Shown here in pieces: positions 48,416-57,933 of a DNA stretch of 61,203 bases (positions within the stretch are counted from its first letter, which is position 1; each line of letters opens with the position of its first letter). A model generated the notes under the pieces. That model worked only from the letters and a program-made list of their open reading frames with translations, was not told where the DNA came from and ran no database searches. The DNA is from a virus, in IMG/VR virus record IMGVR_UViG_3300042564_004703, positions 1-61,203 of that record, one strand, 5' to 3'. The position numbers and the translations under genes were made by a program.

Positions 48416-48664
48416 ATGAACTACTTTAACTTACCACAAGAATTAGACGCTTTACTAAGAAGTGTTTCAATAGTGAGACCAAAAACAACTTGGCATAATT
48501 TACCTGCACAATTAAGAGCAGTTAAGGTTCAATTGTTGTTAGCCAATGAAGATTTAGAAAATAATGATTTAGCAATTGTATTAGCCTCTATACCAAACGC
48601 AAACTTTTTTAATTATCTATCTGTGACACGTAAAATAAAAATAGCAATAAATATTATAAACTAA
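48416..48664 (+). CDS. hypothetical protein
   Basis: 82 residues, helical. Starts directly after the endolysin stop and shares one base with the next gene (TAATG). No domain is recognised. Position links lysis and tail-fibre genes. Confidence 0.7.
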   Translation: MNYFNLPQELDALLRSVSIVRPKTTWHNLPAQLRAVKVQLLLANEDLENNDLAIVLASIPNANFFNYLSVTRKIKIAINIIN

Positions 48665-49071
48665 TGACAATACTAGAAAAAATAAATAAATTAACATATT
48701 TTTCAGAAATAATAAAACTGAAAGATATTTTAAAAGAGTTATATCAACGTGGAGGTGAAAGCTTACCTTATAAAACTTACGTTGCTCAATTTGGAATATC
48801 TCAGATAACTGAAGATAAAATGGAATATACTAATGTTTTTGAAAATACAATAGGGGATATTACTATAACAAAAGCAGGTAGTCAATTTTTTATTGAGTCT
48901 GATAATTTATTTACAACAAATAAAACATTTGTTAATATAACAGGTGGTGGCGATAGTGTAGATAGTATAGTATATTTAGGAGAAAATATAACAACAACAT
49001 CTATAAGTTTTTTTATCTATGGTAGTGGGCAAAACTCAAATAACCATGTAGAAATAAGAGTATATAATTAA
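48664..49071 (+). CDS. putative fibre-region beta protein
   Basis: 135 residues: a short helical start, then beta-rich repeats with Gly and Thr (VNITGGGDSVDSIVYLGENI), as in fibre tips or receptor-binding domains. Probably a virion protein. Confidence 0.65.
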   Translation: MTILEKINKLTYFSEIIKLKDILKELYQRGGESLPYKTYVAQFGISQITEDKMEYTNVFENTIGDITITKAGSQFFIESDNLFTTNKTFVNITGGGDSVDSIVYLGENITTTSISFFIYGSGQNSNNHVEIRVYN

Positions 49072-49075
49072 TAAC

Positions 49076-49615
49076 ATGACAGTAGATATAAATTTCCAAA
49101 TATATAACACTCAAGACCCTAAAACTATAATCATAGGAGACCAAAGTACTTGGGGCGTAGCAGAAAATCATCCTGCATATTTACAAGTAACTCCACCAGG
49201 AACATCAACAGCTACACAAATAAATTTTGTAAAAAAGAATTTGATGCACTTAACCTCTATTAGTTTAGGTTTATCTTGTTCAGCAGTATGTGAAGAACAA
49301 AATTATGAAGATTTACCTGATGGTGTTTGGGAATTTTGCTTACAGTCTAAATTTGAGGGCTTAAATAAAAAAAGATTTTTCTTAAAAGATGACCAACTTC
49401 GCCAAAAAATAGATAAGATAAGAATAGGTTTATACGACACACAAGGATTCACCTATGTAAAAAATAAAACAACAGAACAGTTAGAAACAATAGATTTTTT
49501 AATCAGTGCATCTCAAGCTTTAATAAAAGAGGGTAGAAATAGTGATGCCATGAAAGCCTATAACGAAATAAATAAAATAGTAGATAAATTAAAAAAATGT
49601 AAAGACTGTATATAA
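49076..49615 (+). CDS. tail-associated protein
   Basis: 179 residues. Starts with a beta domain and has the block EDLPDGVWEFCLQS, then FFLKDDQLRQKI and C-terminal helices ending KLKKCKDCI. This pattern is shared by tail proteins of Bacteroidota phages as I recall them. One base shared with the next gene. Likely an attachment or base component for the fibres. Confidence 0.6.
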   Translation: MTVDINFQIYNTQDPKTIIIGDQSTWGVAENHPAYLQVTPPGTSTATQINFVKKNLMHLTSISLGLSCSAVCEEQNYEDLPDGVWEFCLQSKFEGLNKKRFFLKDDQLRQKIDKIRIGLYDTQGFTYVKNKTTEQLETIDFLISASQALIKEGRNSDAMKAYNEINKIVDKLKKCKDCI

Positions 49616-50931
49616 TGAATTATAAAATATACGCAATAGGTAACTATTTAAGAATAGAAAATATAGCAACAGGGGAGATTTATAACGGTCTTTCAAAAGA
49701 GGTATTTGTAGACAAAAACAATTTAAACAACAACCTTTATAAAATTCAAAATGTAAAAGATTGGGGTGCAAGAACAGCTTTAAACCTCAGTCAAATTAAG
49801 AAAGAAGATGGTTCTGATTATACTTTAAGTGAGTGGGAAACATTTTATACAGAGAACACAGGTGGGACTACTTCAGATGACCAAGTAACTATTATAACTC
49901 AATTAGACGAGGTTATAGCAGCTTTAAATACAAACTCAACTAATGAACAAGCTTTGTTAATATCTATTGACAATAAGCTTGAAGAATTGGCGCAAATTGA
50001 AGATGAGTTAGTTGCAGCTAATACTACCTTAACCAATATAAAAACGGATACAACAACTATCAATACTAATTTAGAAACGGTCATTGATAAATTAGATTTG
50101 CAAGTTACAGCACTTGAGGATTTAAAAGTTTTAGTTACTGAAACCAATACACAATTAACAACTGCAAACGCAACTCTTACTACAATTAGTAATGATATTG
50201 CAACGATTAAAAATGATATTAGTTTAATTAAAGCTGATATTTCTGAAATCAAAACAAGCGTTGCAAGTATTGATACTAAATTAATTTCGGTTGTTGATTC
50301 ATTAACTGCAATTGAAACTAAAATAGATACAGTTGTAACTGAATTGCAAACGATTAACACTACTTTACAAACCGAGTTTGACCAAACACAAGCTAAATTA
50401 GACGATGTAGTCACGGCTTTAGAGTATGCTCAAGATACTTTTCAAGTTGAGGATTGCGATGGTAATACTATTGGCGATTTAGAAAACGTTATTAAAACGG
50501 TTGTTTTAAATAAAACTACGGTTTCAGTATGTAATACATCAGATATTTCAGACCCTATTGTTCAGGCAATAAATGCACAATCTGCAATCGGTAAAAAGCA
50601 AGGTTTGATGACGTGGAGTGCTAACGTTGGTGATACATTAATAATTCCAAGTGGTAAGTTTAGTACTTTAAGTTTATTGGCTACAAAAGGCGAGTTTACT
50701 ATTTCAAATAACAATAATAATTTCACGAGTGATTTAACATTATCTGGTGGAAGTTTGGCTTTGGAAATTGAAATTTCAAACGATGGAATAGGAACTGCAT
50801 CGGGAGCAACAGATGTTGCACAAGGTATAGACACAAGAGCAAATTCAAATGATTTAGAAGCTTCTAATAATGGGTATACTATAACTTGCGTAAGAGATGG
50901 TATTTTATCATTAGAAATTTATAAAAACTAA
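49615..50931 (+). CDS. long coiled-coil tail fibre
   Basis: 438 residues: a globular start (1-85), then about 200 residues of repeated heptads (for example LISIDNKLEELAQIEDELVA and LTTISNDIATIKNDISLIKA), then a beta-rich tip from about 300. Elongated trimer-type fibre protein reaching towards the host. It is followed after 4 nt by the leucine-rich-repeat gene. Confidence 0.75.
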   Translation: MNYKIYAIGNYLRIENIATGEIYNGLSKEVFVDKNNLNNNLYKIQNVKDWGARTALNLSQIKKEDGSDYTLSEWETFYTENTGGTTSDDQVTIITQLDEVIAALNTNSTNEQALLISIDNKLEELAQIEDELVAANTTLTNIKTDTTTINTNLETVIDKLDLQVTALEDLKVLVTETNTQLTTANATLTTISNDIATIKNDISLIKADISEIKTSVASIDTKLISVVDSLTAIETKIDTVVTELQTINTTLQTEFDQTQAKLDDVVTALEYAQDTFQVEDCDGNTIGDLENVIKTVVLNKTTVSVCNTSDISDPIVQAINAQSAIGKKQGLMTWSANVGDTLIIPSGKFSTLSLLATKGEFTISNNNNNFTSDLTLSGGSLALEIEISNDGIGTASGATDVAQGIDTRANSNDLEASNNGYTITCVRDGILSLEIYKN

Positions 50932-50935
50932 AACT

Positions 50936-51595
50936 ATGCAAACGGAATTACAAGATTATTTTAATAGGCTTTGTTGTCCAACACCTGTAGTAAATTACAA
51001 CTTTGATGTTGACAGCTCAGATTGGGCAGGGTCAGGAATTACAGACCAAGCAAGTTTTGAAAGTGGACTAGGAGTAACCACTTCTGATTTTTTATTGAGT
51101 GGTAATAATATTAAAGCTAATATTTTAACAACAATTGGTAATGCTATAACTCTAAAATCAATGCAAATAACAAATATTGGCTACATAACTGTTAGTGGAT
51201 TAGTAAACTTAAATTTATCTGTTAATCAAATAGTAACATTTAATCCTACTATTGCTTTACCAAGTAGTTTACAATCTTTAAATTTATCTAGTAATCAAAT
51301 AGTAACATTTAATCCTACTATTGCTTTACCAAGTAGTTTACAATATTTAGCTTTAGACATTAACCAAATAGTAACATTTAATCCAACATTACCATTACCA
51401 ACAAGTTTACAAATTTTATATTTATCTAGTAACCAAATGACAACATTAGGATATACAGCAAGTGAACCTTGGGCAAATGGTATGCACACAGCACCAAGTG
51501 GTGGTGTAATTTATTTAAATGATAATACAGACTCCGCATCAGGAACAAATTTAGAAGCAATATTAATAAGTAAAGGTTGGAACGTACTATCTTAA
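50936..51595 (+). CDS. leucine-rich-repeat tail protein
   Basis: 219 residues. N-terminal ~80 residues attach it; residues about 85-185 are LRR-like repeats, LQSLNLSSNQIVTFNPTIAL-type units of 23 residues. The DNA also repeats at 69-nt spacing (51224-51430), nearly identical, which points to recent expansion. Probably binds a surface protein or glycan of the host. Confidence 0.75.
   Translation: MQTELQDYFNRLCCPTPVVNYNFDVDSSDWAGSGITDQASFESGLGVTTSDFLLSGNNIKANILTTIGNAITLKSMQITNIGYITVSGLVNLNLSVNQIVTFNPTIALPSSLQSLNLSSNQIVTFNPTIALPSSLQYLALDINQIVTFNPTLPLPTSLQILYLSSNQMTTLGYTASEPWANGMHTAPSGGVIYLNDNTDSASGTNLEAILISKGWNVLS
51224..51430 (+). repeat. three 69-nt tandem repeats inside the LRR gene
   Basis: Units start at 51224, 51293 and 51362, with a fourth partial unit from 51431. 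The first two share nearly all of their first 50 bases (AATCAAATAGTAACATTTAA and onward); the third is diverged in its second half. Confidence 0.9.
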
Positions 51596-51628
51596 AAATT
51601 TTTCATAGGGATTTAATACAATTAAATT

Positions 51629-53944
51629 ATGACTTTAATAAGACAAAATAAAAGAGTAATTGTGGAAGTTGCTACTTTACCCACAACGGGCGAAAGCAAA
51701 TATTTATACCACAATACTACTGACGGACATTTTTACGCTTGGAATAGCGTAACAAATTCATTTGATGATTTGTCCGCATCAAGCCCAGATGCAAGTGGTG
51801 CTGTTTTAGCTGCAAACGCTTGCGTAGGAACTTTAATTGAAATACCAACAAGTTTAGACGAAAAGACAGTAGGTACAGGCGGAGATTTTACCGACTTACA
51901 AACTGCAATTTCAGATGCTTCTGTATTAGATAACACTACACTTAAAGTAGTTTCAAATTTAACCATTTCCACAACTATAAACGTTACTAAAAAAGTAATT
52001 ATAGATGGTAATAGTTTTAACTTAGAAAGTGCAACAAATAACCCAGTTAATATGTTAAATATTACTGCGGGAGCAACAGTAAAAAACTTTGCTAAAATTT
52101 CGCACTTAAAAACAACAAATACTTCAATAGAAACAGTTATTTCTATAAACTCACCAGACCCAGTTTATATCTACAATAACACTATTGAATTACAAGAATT
52201 TGGTATTGTTGCAAGAGGTTCTTTCTTTATAGGAAAAAACACTTTCAAATATGTTGGGGCAAGTTTAACAAATTCCCACAGATTCATTGCTCTTTACGGA
52301 AATAGCGGAGAAAGTAGAATTTATGAAAACGATTTTGAATGTTCTGTAATGCCAGCGACTACAAGATATTCTAATTTCATTTATGCAACTTCAACTACAG
52401 GAACGGTTTACGATGGTAAATTATTTATAAACAATAATACACAAACAGCTGGTAATCTAAGACAATTTTATTTACACGATTCTGGAGTACCAACTGATAT
52501 GGAATTGTATGTTGCTAATAACACATTCAACGATTTTAATGGCGGTATTGGTATTTTTGGCGTAAACATTTACAACGGATATAAAAAAATTGGTATCTAT
52601 TCAAATACACAAGGAGCAGATTCGGCAGGAAATTATAAAGGATTATTCTTTTTAGACGGAACTGGTGCAATAAATGAAAGTGTAGTTGTAGAATACGGTG
52701 ATAATATTTTAGGAACTACAGCTTTAAGAGCAGATTATTTATCTTATTTAGAAGATGGAAGCTCTGAAATAGCAATAAAAAATACAGTTACTTTTATTGA
52801 TAAAAAAGAAAAAGTAACAATACAAGAGTCCCTTGAAAATTTAGGAATTATAATCCAAGATTTAAAAGGAAGAAAAACATATTTAAGCGGAGTTACAGGA
52901 ACAGGAACAGAGGAAGACCCTTACATAGTTCAAAGTTCTTTTTCTCTTTCAGACTTAACCGATATCGTAACATCTGGACTTGCTAACGGTCAAGTATTAG
53001 TTTACAATTCTACAACTGGAAAGTGGGAAAATAAAAATGAAACAAAGGCTAATTACACAGAAACAAATGCAACATCCGCAAGTTTTATTCAAAACAAACC
53101 TACAATAACAACTGGAGTAGGAACACCAATTGGTTCAGCTACAACAGGTTCTATTTATTTAGAAAATGATATTTTAGGAAATAGTATAGGAAGTTATGTC
53201 TACAATGGAACAGCTTGGGTATCATTGGCATTTAGTCAAGTACAAGCAAATTGGACAGAAGTAGATACAAGTAATGCAGCATTTATAAAGAATAAACCTA
53301 TATTAGCTAACGTAGCTATTTCTGGAGACTATAGTTCATTATTAAATAAACCTATAATTCCTGATGCACAAATACAGAGTGATTATGCACAAACGGATAA
53401 CACTCAATTAGATTTTATAAAGAATAAACCTAATTTAACTCTTTATGAATTAGTAGCAAACAAAGGAGTACCAAATGGATATGTACCATTAAATGGTTCA
53501 GGAACAATTGATGCAGCTTATTTAAATATAACAGGGACGGAATATAAAGGAACTTGGAACCCAACAACTAACACACCAACTCTTTCAAATGCAACTGGTA
53601 CTAATGGTTGGTTTTATTATGTTTCTGAAGACGGTTCAGTAAATTTAGGGGCTGGAGTAATTGATTTTCAAGAGGGTAACATAATTATTTTTGATGATGT
53701 TTCAAATGAATGGAAAAGGGTGGGGGGACAACAATTAATCACAAATGATTTAGATGCGTCTTTGACTGATTTTACAAATCCTTTAATTTATTATTATGGG
53801 GGTCTTACAGATGCAGGAGATTGGCAAGTAAATAAATGGGATATGACCTCGAATACAAAAACAATAGCAAACTTAACAAATAACGTTGGCGTAACAAATC
53901 TTGCAACAGCGTGGACAAATCGTTTAACTTTAAATTACTTATAA
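51629..53944 (+). CDS. beta-helical tail fibre/spike
   Basis: 771 residues. The N-terminal adaptor (1-80) is followed by a right-handed beta-helix-like domain (about 85-370: VIIDGNSFNL, VSNLTISTT, many Asn ladders). Then comes a stalk with three copies of a motif ending FI(K/Q)NKP (near residues 485, 555 and 595), common in fibre shafts, and a C-terminal tip. Likely host-binding or glycan-cleaving spike. Confidence 0.75.
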   Translation: MTLIRQNKRVIVEVATLPTTGESKYLYHNTTDGHFYAWNSVTNSFDDLSASSPDASGAVLAANACVGTLIEIPTSLDEKTVGTGGDFTDLQTAISDASVLDNTTLKVVSNLTISTTINVTKKVIIDGNSFNLESATNNPVNMLNITAGATVKNFAKISHLKTTNTSIETVISINSPDPVYIYNNTIELQEFGIVARGSFFIGKNTFKYVGASLTNSHRFIALYGNSGESRIYENDFECSVMPATTRYSNFIYATSTTGTVYDGKLFINNNTQTAGNLRQFYLHDSGVPTDMELYVANNTFNDFNGGIGIFGVNIYNGYKKIGIYSNTQGADSAGNYKGLFFLDGTGAINESVVVEYGDNILGTTALRADYLSYLEDGSSEIAIKNTVTFIDKKEKVTIQESLENLGIIIQDLKGRKTYLSGVTGTGTEEDPYIVQSSFSLSDLTDIVTSGLANGQVLVYNSTTGKWENKNETKANYTETNATSASFIQNKPTITTGVGTPIGSATTGSIYLENDILGNSIGSYVYNGTAWVSLAFSQVQANWTEVDTSNAAFIKNKPILANVAISGDYSSLLNKPIIPDAQIQSDYAQTDNTQLDFIKNKPNLTLYELVANKGVPNGYVPLNGSGTIDAAYLNITGTEYKGTWNPTTNTPTLSNATGTNGWFYYVSEDGSVNLGAGVIDFQEGNIIIFDDVSNEWKRVGGQQLITNDLDASLTDFTNPLIYYYGGLTDAGDWQVNKWDMTSNTKTIANLTNNVGVTNLATAWTNRLTLNYL

Positions 53945-53945
53945 T

Positions 53946-56900
53946 ATGGCATTTGCATATTCAATAGCAGTAGCAGGAGCAGGAACTGTATCTTGTGCAG
54001 GAACTACAACGGTAACAGGTTCGGGAACTTCTTTTGCCTTTGGACTTGGTAGTGTTCCAACAGGCACACAAGCAAGAGTTGGTGGGACTATAACAGTAGG
54101 TGCAAACACACGTACTATTACAGCTATTGCATCAGCTACTTCTTTAACAGTTGATACAGCTTTTCCAACTTTTACCGCTCAAGCTTTTACAGTTCAAACT
54201 GGTATTACACAAACTGGAACTGATACAATGAATTTAAGTTTAGGTTCTGCAACAGGTTTCCTAATTACCAATAGGGGAGATTTATTTAGAACTTTTGATT
54301 GTAGAGGTTTAGATTTAACTATTAACGGTACTTTAACAGTATCAAGTTCAGTTGCACAATTACGAAACGATGGTAGTTGTAATAATAGATTAACGGTTAA
54401 CGGTAGTGTTTCAGGTGGGGAGTTAATTTTTAATGGTAGAATATCAACTGCAGGTAATGGTCCTATTCCTTATGCTGGTCTTGATTGGTTAGGTACAAAT
54501 GGAATGGGTGGTGCAACAGCACTTGTTAGCACAAATGCTACTTATCCAGCAAAATTAACAGTAATTGATGCTTGTATTCGTTTTGGTGGCGATTGGTTTA
54601 CTGTGTCTAGTGGCAACTTTGCACGTATCACAACACAAGGGGACGAATGTTGGATTTTGTGTGCAAAGGGTACAGGAACTGTTCAAGCAAGAATTCGTTT
54701 GAATAATACAACACCTGTAATTGATTTACAAGCCACTCAAACTTGGATAGGTACTTGGTTAAATTTTGGAGTGCCTCAAATTAGTTTGAAAGGATTTACA
54801 CCAATTTTTACAGATGGACCAGAAATTAACCTGTCATCTGTATCAGTTGCTACAAGAATTAATATTGAGAATTATGATACAAGATATATTCAATCAGCAT
54901 ATTATCCTGGCTCTCAAATTGTACCTTATGGAGGTGCTTGGATTAGATTTAAAAATAACTTGTTAGGAACTAATATTGTATGGCAAAGTCTAAATGTTGG
55001 GGGTGCAAATTTTAATGTTATTGAATATTCAAAACAAATAAAAGCAATTTCAAAAGACGCTTTAGGTAATGTTTTAAATGATGGGTATTTCTATTTTCAA
55101 CCTGTGGGAAGTAATGTATCAGGAATTAGAGCAAAAGGTGGTACTTCGGATATTACTTTTGATTTAACACAAAAAAACATTTTAATTAGTGGTGGTTTTG
55201 CTGAAACTGAATTTATTTATGCTTGGGATTATGCCAATACAACTGGTTTAAAAAGCACGCCAAAATTTTTCTGTAGTGGTCAAACAAAAGGAGCGGAAAC
55301 ACACCCATCTTTTTTAAGTAGATACGGTTATGACAAACAACCTATTACACTTACTTTAAGTGGCAACAATACTTTTGAAGTTTCAGCATCTCACGCTTCA
55401 TTGCCAACATCAGATAAAGTAATCGCAACGGCAGCAGCAATCAGTGGTATTGCTTTTAATTTTAGCACAAAAGTAATGACTATTACAGGTAACTTAACCT
55501 ACCAACAAATTTATGATGCGTATCAATACGCTTTAAATATAACGGCAAATTTATTTCAAGCTAATGATTGTTTAACAACAGATTCTATTTTCAACTATGT
55601 AGGTTGGACTATTAATCTGGGAGCTGGAGTAACTATTTCTAACCCAAGTGGTTCTTTTACTACACTTAAAGCAAACACTATATCAATAGAAAGTGGTTCA
55701 TTAATTACAAGTACTTATGCGGATTCAACAGGAGTTTATGCAAAATTATTAGTAAATGGTTTATCGACTAATATGGTTGCTAAGTTAATCACTGGCTCAA
55801 CAGTTCTTTCAAGTATTGTATCAACTGGAACAAGTGGTTTTTTAGACTACTTTATTCCTACAGGAAGCACATCAATTTCAGCAACACTATACGTTGAAAG
55901 AGCAACAGGACAAACAAACGGATACAATCTTTATACCAATACTTTGACTTTAGGAGACACAGGAGCTACAACTACCGCAATTATGGCTATAGACACTTTC
56001 TACGGAAGAAGTGCGGGGCAAGCAGATAGAAGTAATGTGTCAGTAACTTGGAACTCTACAACAGGTGCACCAACAATTACTTTAAGTGGAGATGCAGATG
56101 TAAAATCAGTTTATGACGTAGTTTTAGAAAGTCACGCAACTACGGCAAATATAACTTTTAACAGACCAACTACAACAGATGGATTTACTTATCAGTTTAC
56201 AAATGCAATATTTACAGGAACTGGTAAGATGACAGGTAGTAAACAATTCTTTACAACAGGTGGTGTAAGTATCAACTACGATTTAATTTTGAATTATTTA
56301 AACACGTTAAACTTCTTACCAAATTCTTGGATTAAAGTTATTAAGTCAAGTGATAATTCAGTCTTATCTCCTTTTGCTTTAAATGTAGCAGGAAAACTAG
56401 AGTTGAATATGGGTACAGGTATTGATTATAAAGTATTCTTAAAAAAAGACGGATATAAACCTTTAGTAGAAGAGATAAATTCAGGAACTGGGCAAGCATT
56501 AACTTTGGACCAAAAAGCACAAGCATTTTATAATGCTACGACAAACATTTCAACTTTAATTCCGCTATTAGATGTAACAAACACAAGTGGTATTTTATCA
56601 ATAGTTTCTGTAGGAGAGATGAGAGCAACGTCTTTAGAGGTTTGTGCTATTATCGACCATTTACAAAAAGATGAAGACTATGCAGACGTAGCTTTATTTG
56701 CAGAAACAGGGGACATTTGGGAAATTATTTCTCAATATCAAAATACACCAGACCCTACATACATAAAAATTGAAAGAGAATCTTCACTAACAAACACCGA
56801 ACTTACAATTTGGGACACTTATTTTACAACATCTTCAACAGATGTACCAGATGAAGACATAACACCAATACAAGCTTCTACAGGTTTATGGGTAATGAGT

Positions 56901-57080
56901 AATCGCTCTGCTGTAGGGGAAGTAACAGTTAAAAACGAACAAGCTGTAGCAATTTCTCAAAATGCTTCAGAGTACGTTTGGAGTAAAATTTTAGAAAACG
57001 GTAAAACGGCAAACAGAAACGTTTCTCAATCTAATAACTTTGACGCAATCACTTCTATTGAAGTTCAAAAAACTAACTAA
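53946..57080 (+). CDS. very large tail fibre/adhesin
   Basis: 1044 residues, Thr/Ser/Asn-rich and almost all beta, with repeats of Gly-Thr-Thr and Ala-Thr elements at the N-terminus (AGTVSCAGTTTVTGSGTSFA). The last ~130 residues are mixed alpha/beta (SLEVCAIIDHLQKDEDYADV) and may be the trimerisation or attachment end. Largest virion protein in the window; one base separates it from the gene before. Confidence 0.75.
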   Translation: MAFAYSIAVAGAGTVSCAGTTTVTGSGTSFAFGLGSVPTGTQARVGGTITVGANTRTITAIASATSLTVDTAFPTFTAQAFTVQTGITQTGTDTMNLSLGSATGFLITNRGDLFRTFDCRGLDLTINGTLTVSSSVAQLRNDGSCNNRLTVNGSVSGGELIFNGRISTAGNGPIPYAGLDWLGTNGMGGATALVSTNATYPAKLTVIDACIRFGGDWFTVSSGNFARITTQGDECWILCAKGTGTVQARIRLNNTTPVIDLQATQTWIGTWLNFGVPQISLKGFTPIFTDGPEINLSSVSVATRINIENYDTRYIQSAYYPGSQIVPYGGAWIRFKNNLLGTNIVWQSLNVGGANFNVIEYSKQIKAISKDALGNVLNDGYFYFQPVGSNVSGIRAKGGTSDITFDLTQKNILISGGFAETEFIYAWDYANTTGLKSTPKFFCSGQTKGAETHPSFLSRYGYDKQPITLTLSGNNTFEVSASHASLPTSDKVIATAAAISGIAFNFSTKVMTITGNLTYQQIYDAYQYALNITANLFQANDCLTTDSIFNYVGWTINLGAGVTISNPSGSFTTLKANTISIESGSLITSTYADSTGVYAKLLVNGLSTNMVAKLITGSTVLSSIVSTGTSGFLDYFIPTGSTSISATLYVERATGQTNGYNLYTNTLTLGDTGATTTAIMAIDTFYGRSAGQADRSNVSVTWNSTTGAPTITLSGDADVKSVYDVVLESHATTANITFNRPTTTDGFTYQFTNAIFTGTGKMTGSKQFFTTGGVSINYDLILNYLNTLNFLPNSWIKVIKSSDNSVLSPFALNVAGKLELNMGTGIDYKVFLKKDGYKPLVEEINSGTGQALTLDQKAQAFYNATTNISTLIPLLDVTNTSGILSIVSVGEMRATSLEVCAIIDHLQKDEDYADVALFAETGDIWEIISQYQNTPDPTYIKIERESSLTNTELTIWDTYFTTSSTDVPDEDITPIQASTGLWVMSNRSAVGEVTVKNEQAVAISQNASEYVWSKILENGKTANRNVSQSNNFDAITSIEVQKTN

Positions 57081-57086
57081 TTAAAA

Positions 57087-57320
57087 ATGAGTCAACAATC
57101 AATAACTTTACTATCTAAGAGTAAGTTTGCACAAGAAGCAGACGAAATACTTATATATAATTTTGAGCAATATTTTTATTATAAAAATTTTAAATTAGGT
57201 TTAGGAGCAGATATAAGAGAAGCTAATTACTATTCAAAATTAAAAGAGGTTCTTTGTATAGATGAGTGTGAGATAGTAAACTATGTACAAGATAAAATAA
57301 AGGGAAAAATTAAAAACTAA
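57087..57320 (+). CDS. small tail-region protein
   Basis: 77 residues, helical (DEILIYNFEQYFYYKNFKLG), two Cys near residue 55. Follows the adhesin by 6 nt. Possibly a fibre chaperone or accessory. Confidence 0.65.
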   Translation: MSQQSITLLSKSKFAQEADEILIYNFEQYFYYKNFKLGLGADIREANYYSKLKEVLCIDECEIVNYVQDKIKGKIKN

Positions 57321-57326
57321 TAAAAA

Positions 57327-57674
57327 ATGAACAACTGTAACGATAAAATAAAACAACGTTGTACGAAAGTAGAAGCAGAATGTGTAAGATATAATAGAGA
57401 GCTACCATCTTTTTCAGAATTAACAGACTGTATTTCAATAGCAGAAACAACAGAAGAGCAATATGTATTAATAGGTGAAATTAAGGAGGAAATAGATTTA
57501 ACAACTTTAGATTATGATTGCGGAACGCTACCAACAGATAAAAACGTAAAGTCTTTAATTCAATTTCTTTTAGACAGAGATTGTGCAAGAGAAGAATTAA
57601 TAGAAACAATACAAGGTCATATAGAAACACTACAAAGCCAAGTTGATTCACTTCAAGAAAATAATTGCCCATAA
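57327..57674 (+). CDS. Cys-rich tail-region protein with coiled coil
   Basis: 115 residues with eight Cys (CNDKIKQRC, EC, DC, DYDCG, RDC, NNC) and a coiled-coil end (IQGHIETLQSQVDSLQENN). The first of three consecutive genes with unusually many Cys. Confidence 0.65.
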   Translation: MNNCNDKIKQRCTKVEAECVRYNRELPSFSELTDCISIAETTEEQYVLIGEIKEEIDLTTLDYDCGTLPTDKNVKSLIQFLLDRDCAREELIETIQGHIETLQSQVDSLQENNCP

Positions 57675-57686
57675 AAAATAAAAACT

Positions 57687-57923
57687 ATGTCAGATTTATG
57701 TTACCAAGGAACAACAGTTCCATTAGAATTAATAGAAGAGCCTTGTAATGGTGATTATACAAGTACAGCTTGTATATCAAGCCCTGTAGCCATAACAGCT
57801 TTAAACTTACCTGTAAATGCTACACAACAACAAATAAATAACGCTTTAGTTTTAGCTATACAAAACCTATCTAATCAGATAGCAGAGTTAACAGCAAGAG
57901 TGGTAGAATTAGAAACACCTTAA
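57687..57923 (+). CDS. small tail-fibre-type protein
   Basis: 78 residues: a Cys-containing start (CYQGTTVPLELIEEPC) and a coiled coil at the end (NLSNQIAELTARVVELE), the layout of a short fibre or fibre anchor. Confidence 0.65.
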   Translation: MSDLCYQGTTVPLELIEEPCNGDYTSTACISSPVAITALNLPVNATQQQINNALVLAIQNLSNQIAELTARVVELETP

Positions 57924-57933
57924 AGATAAAACC

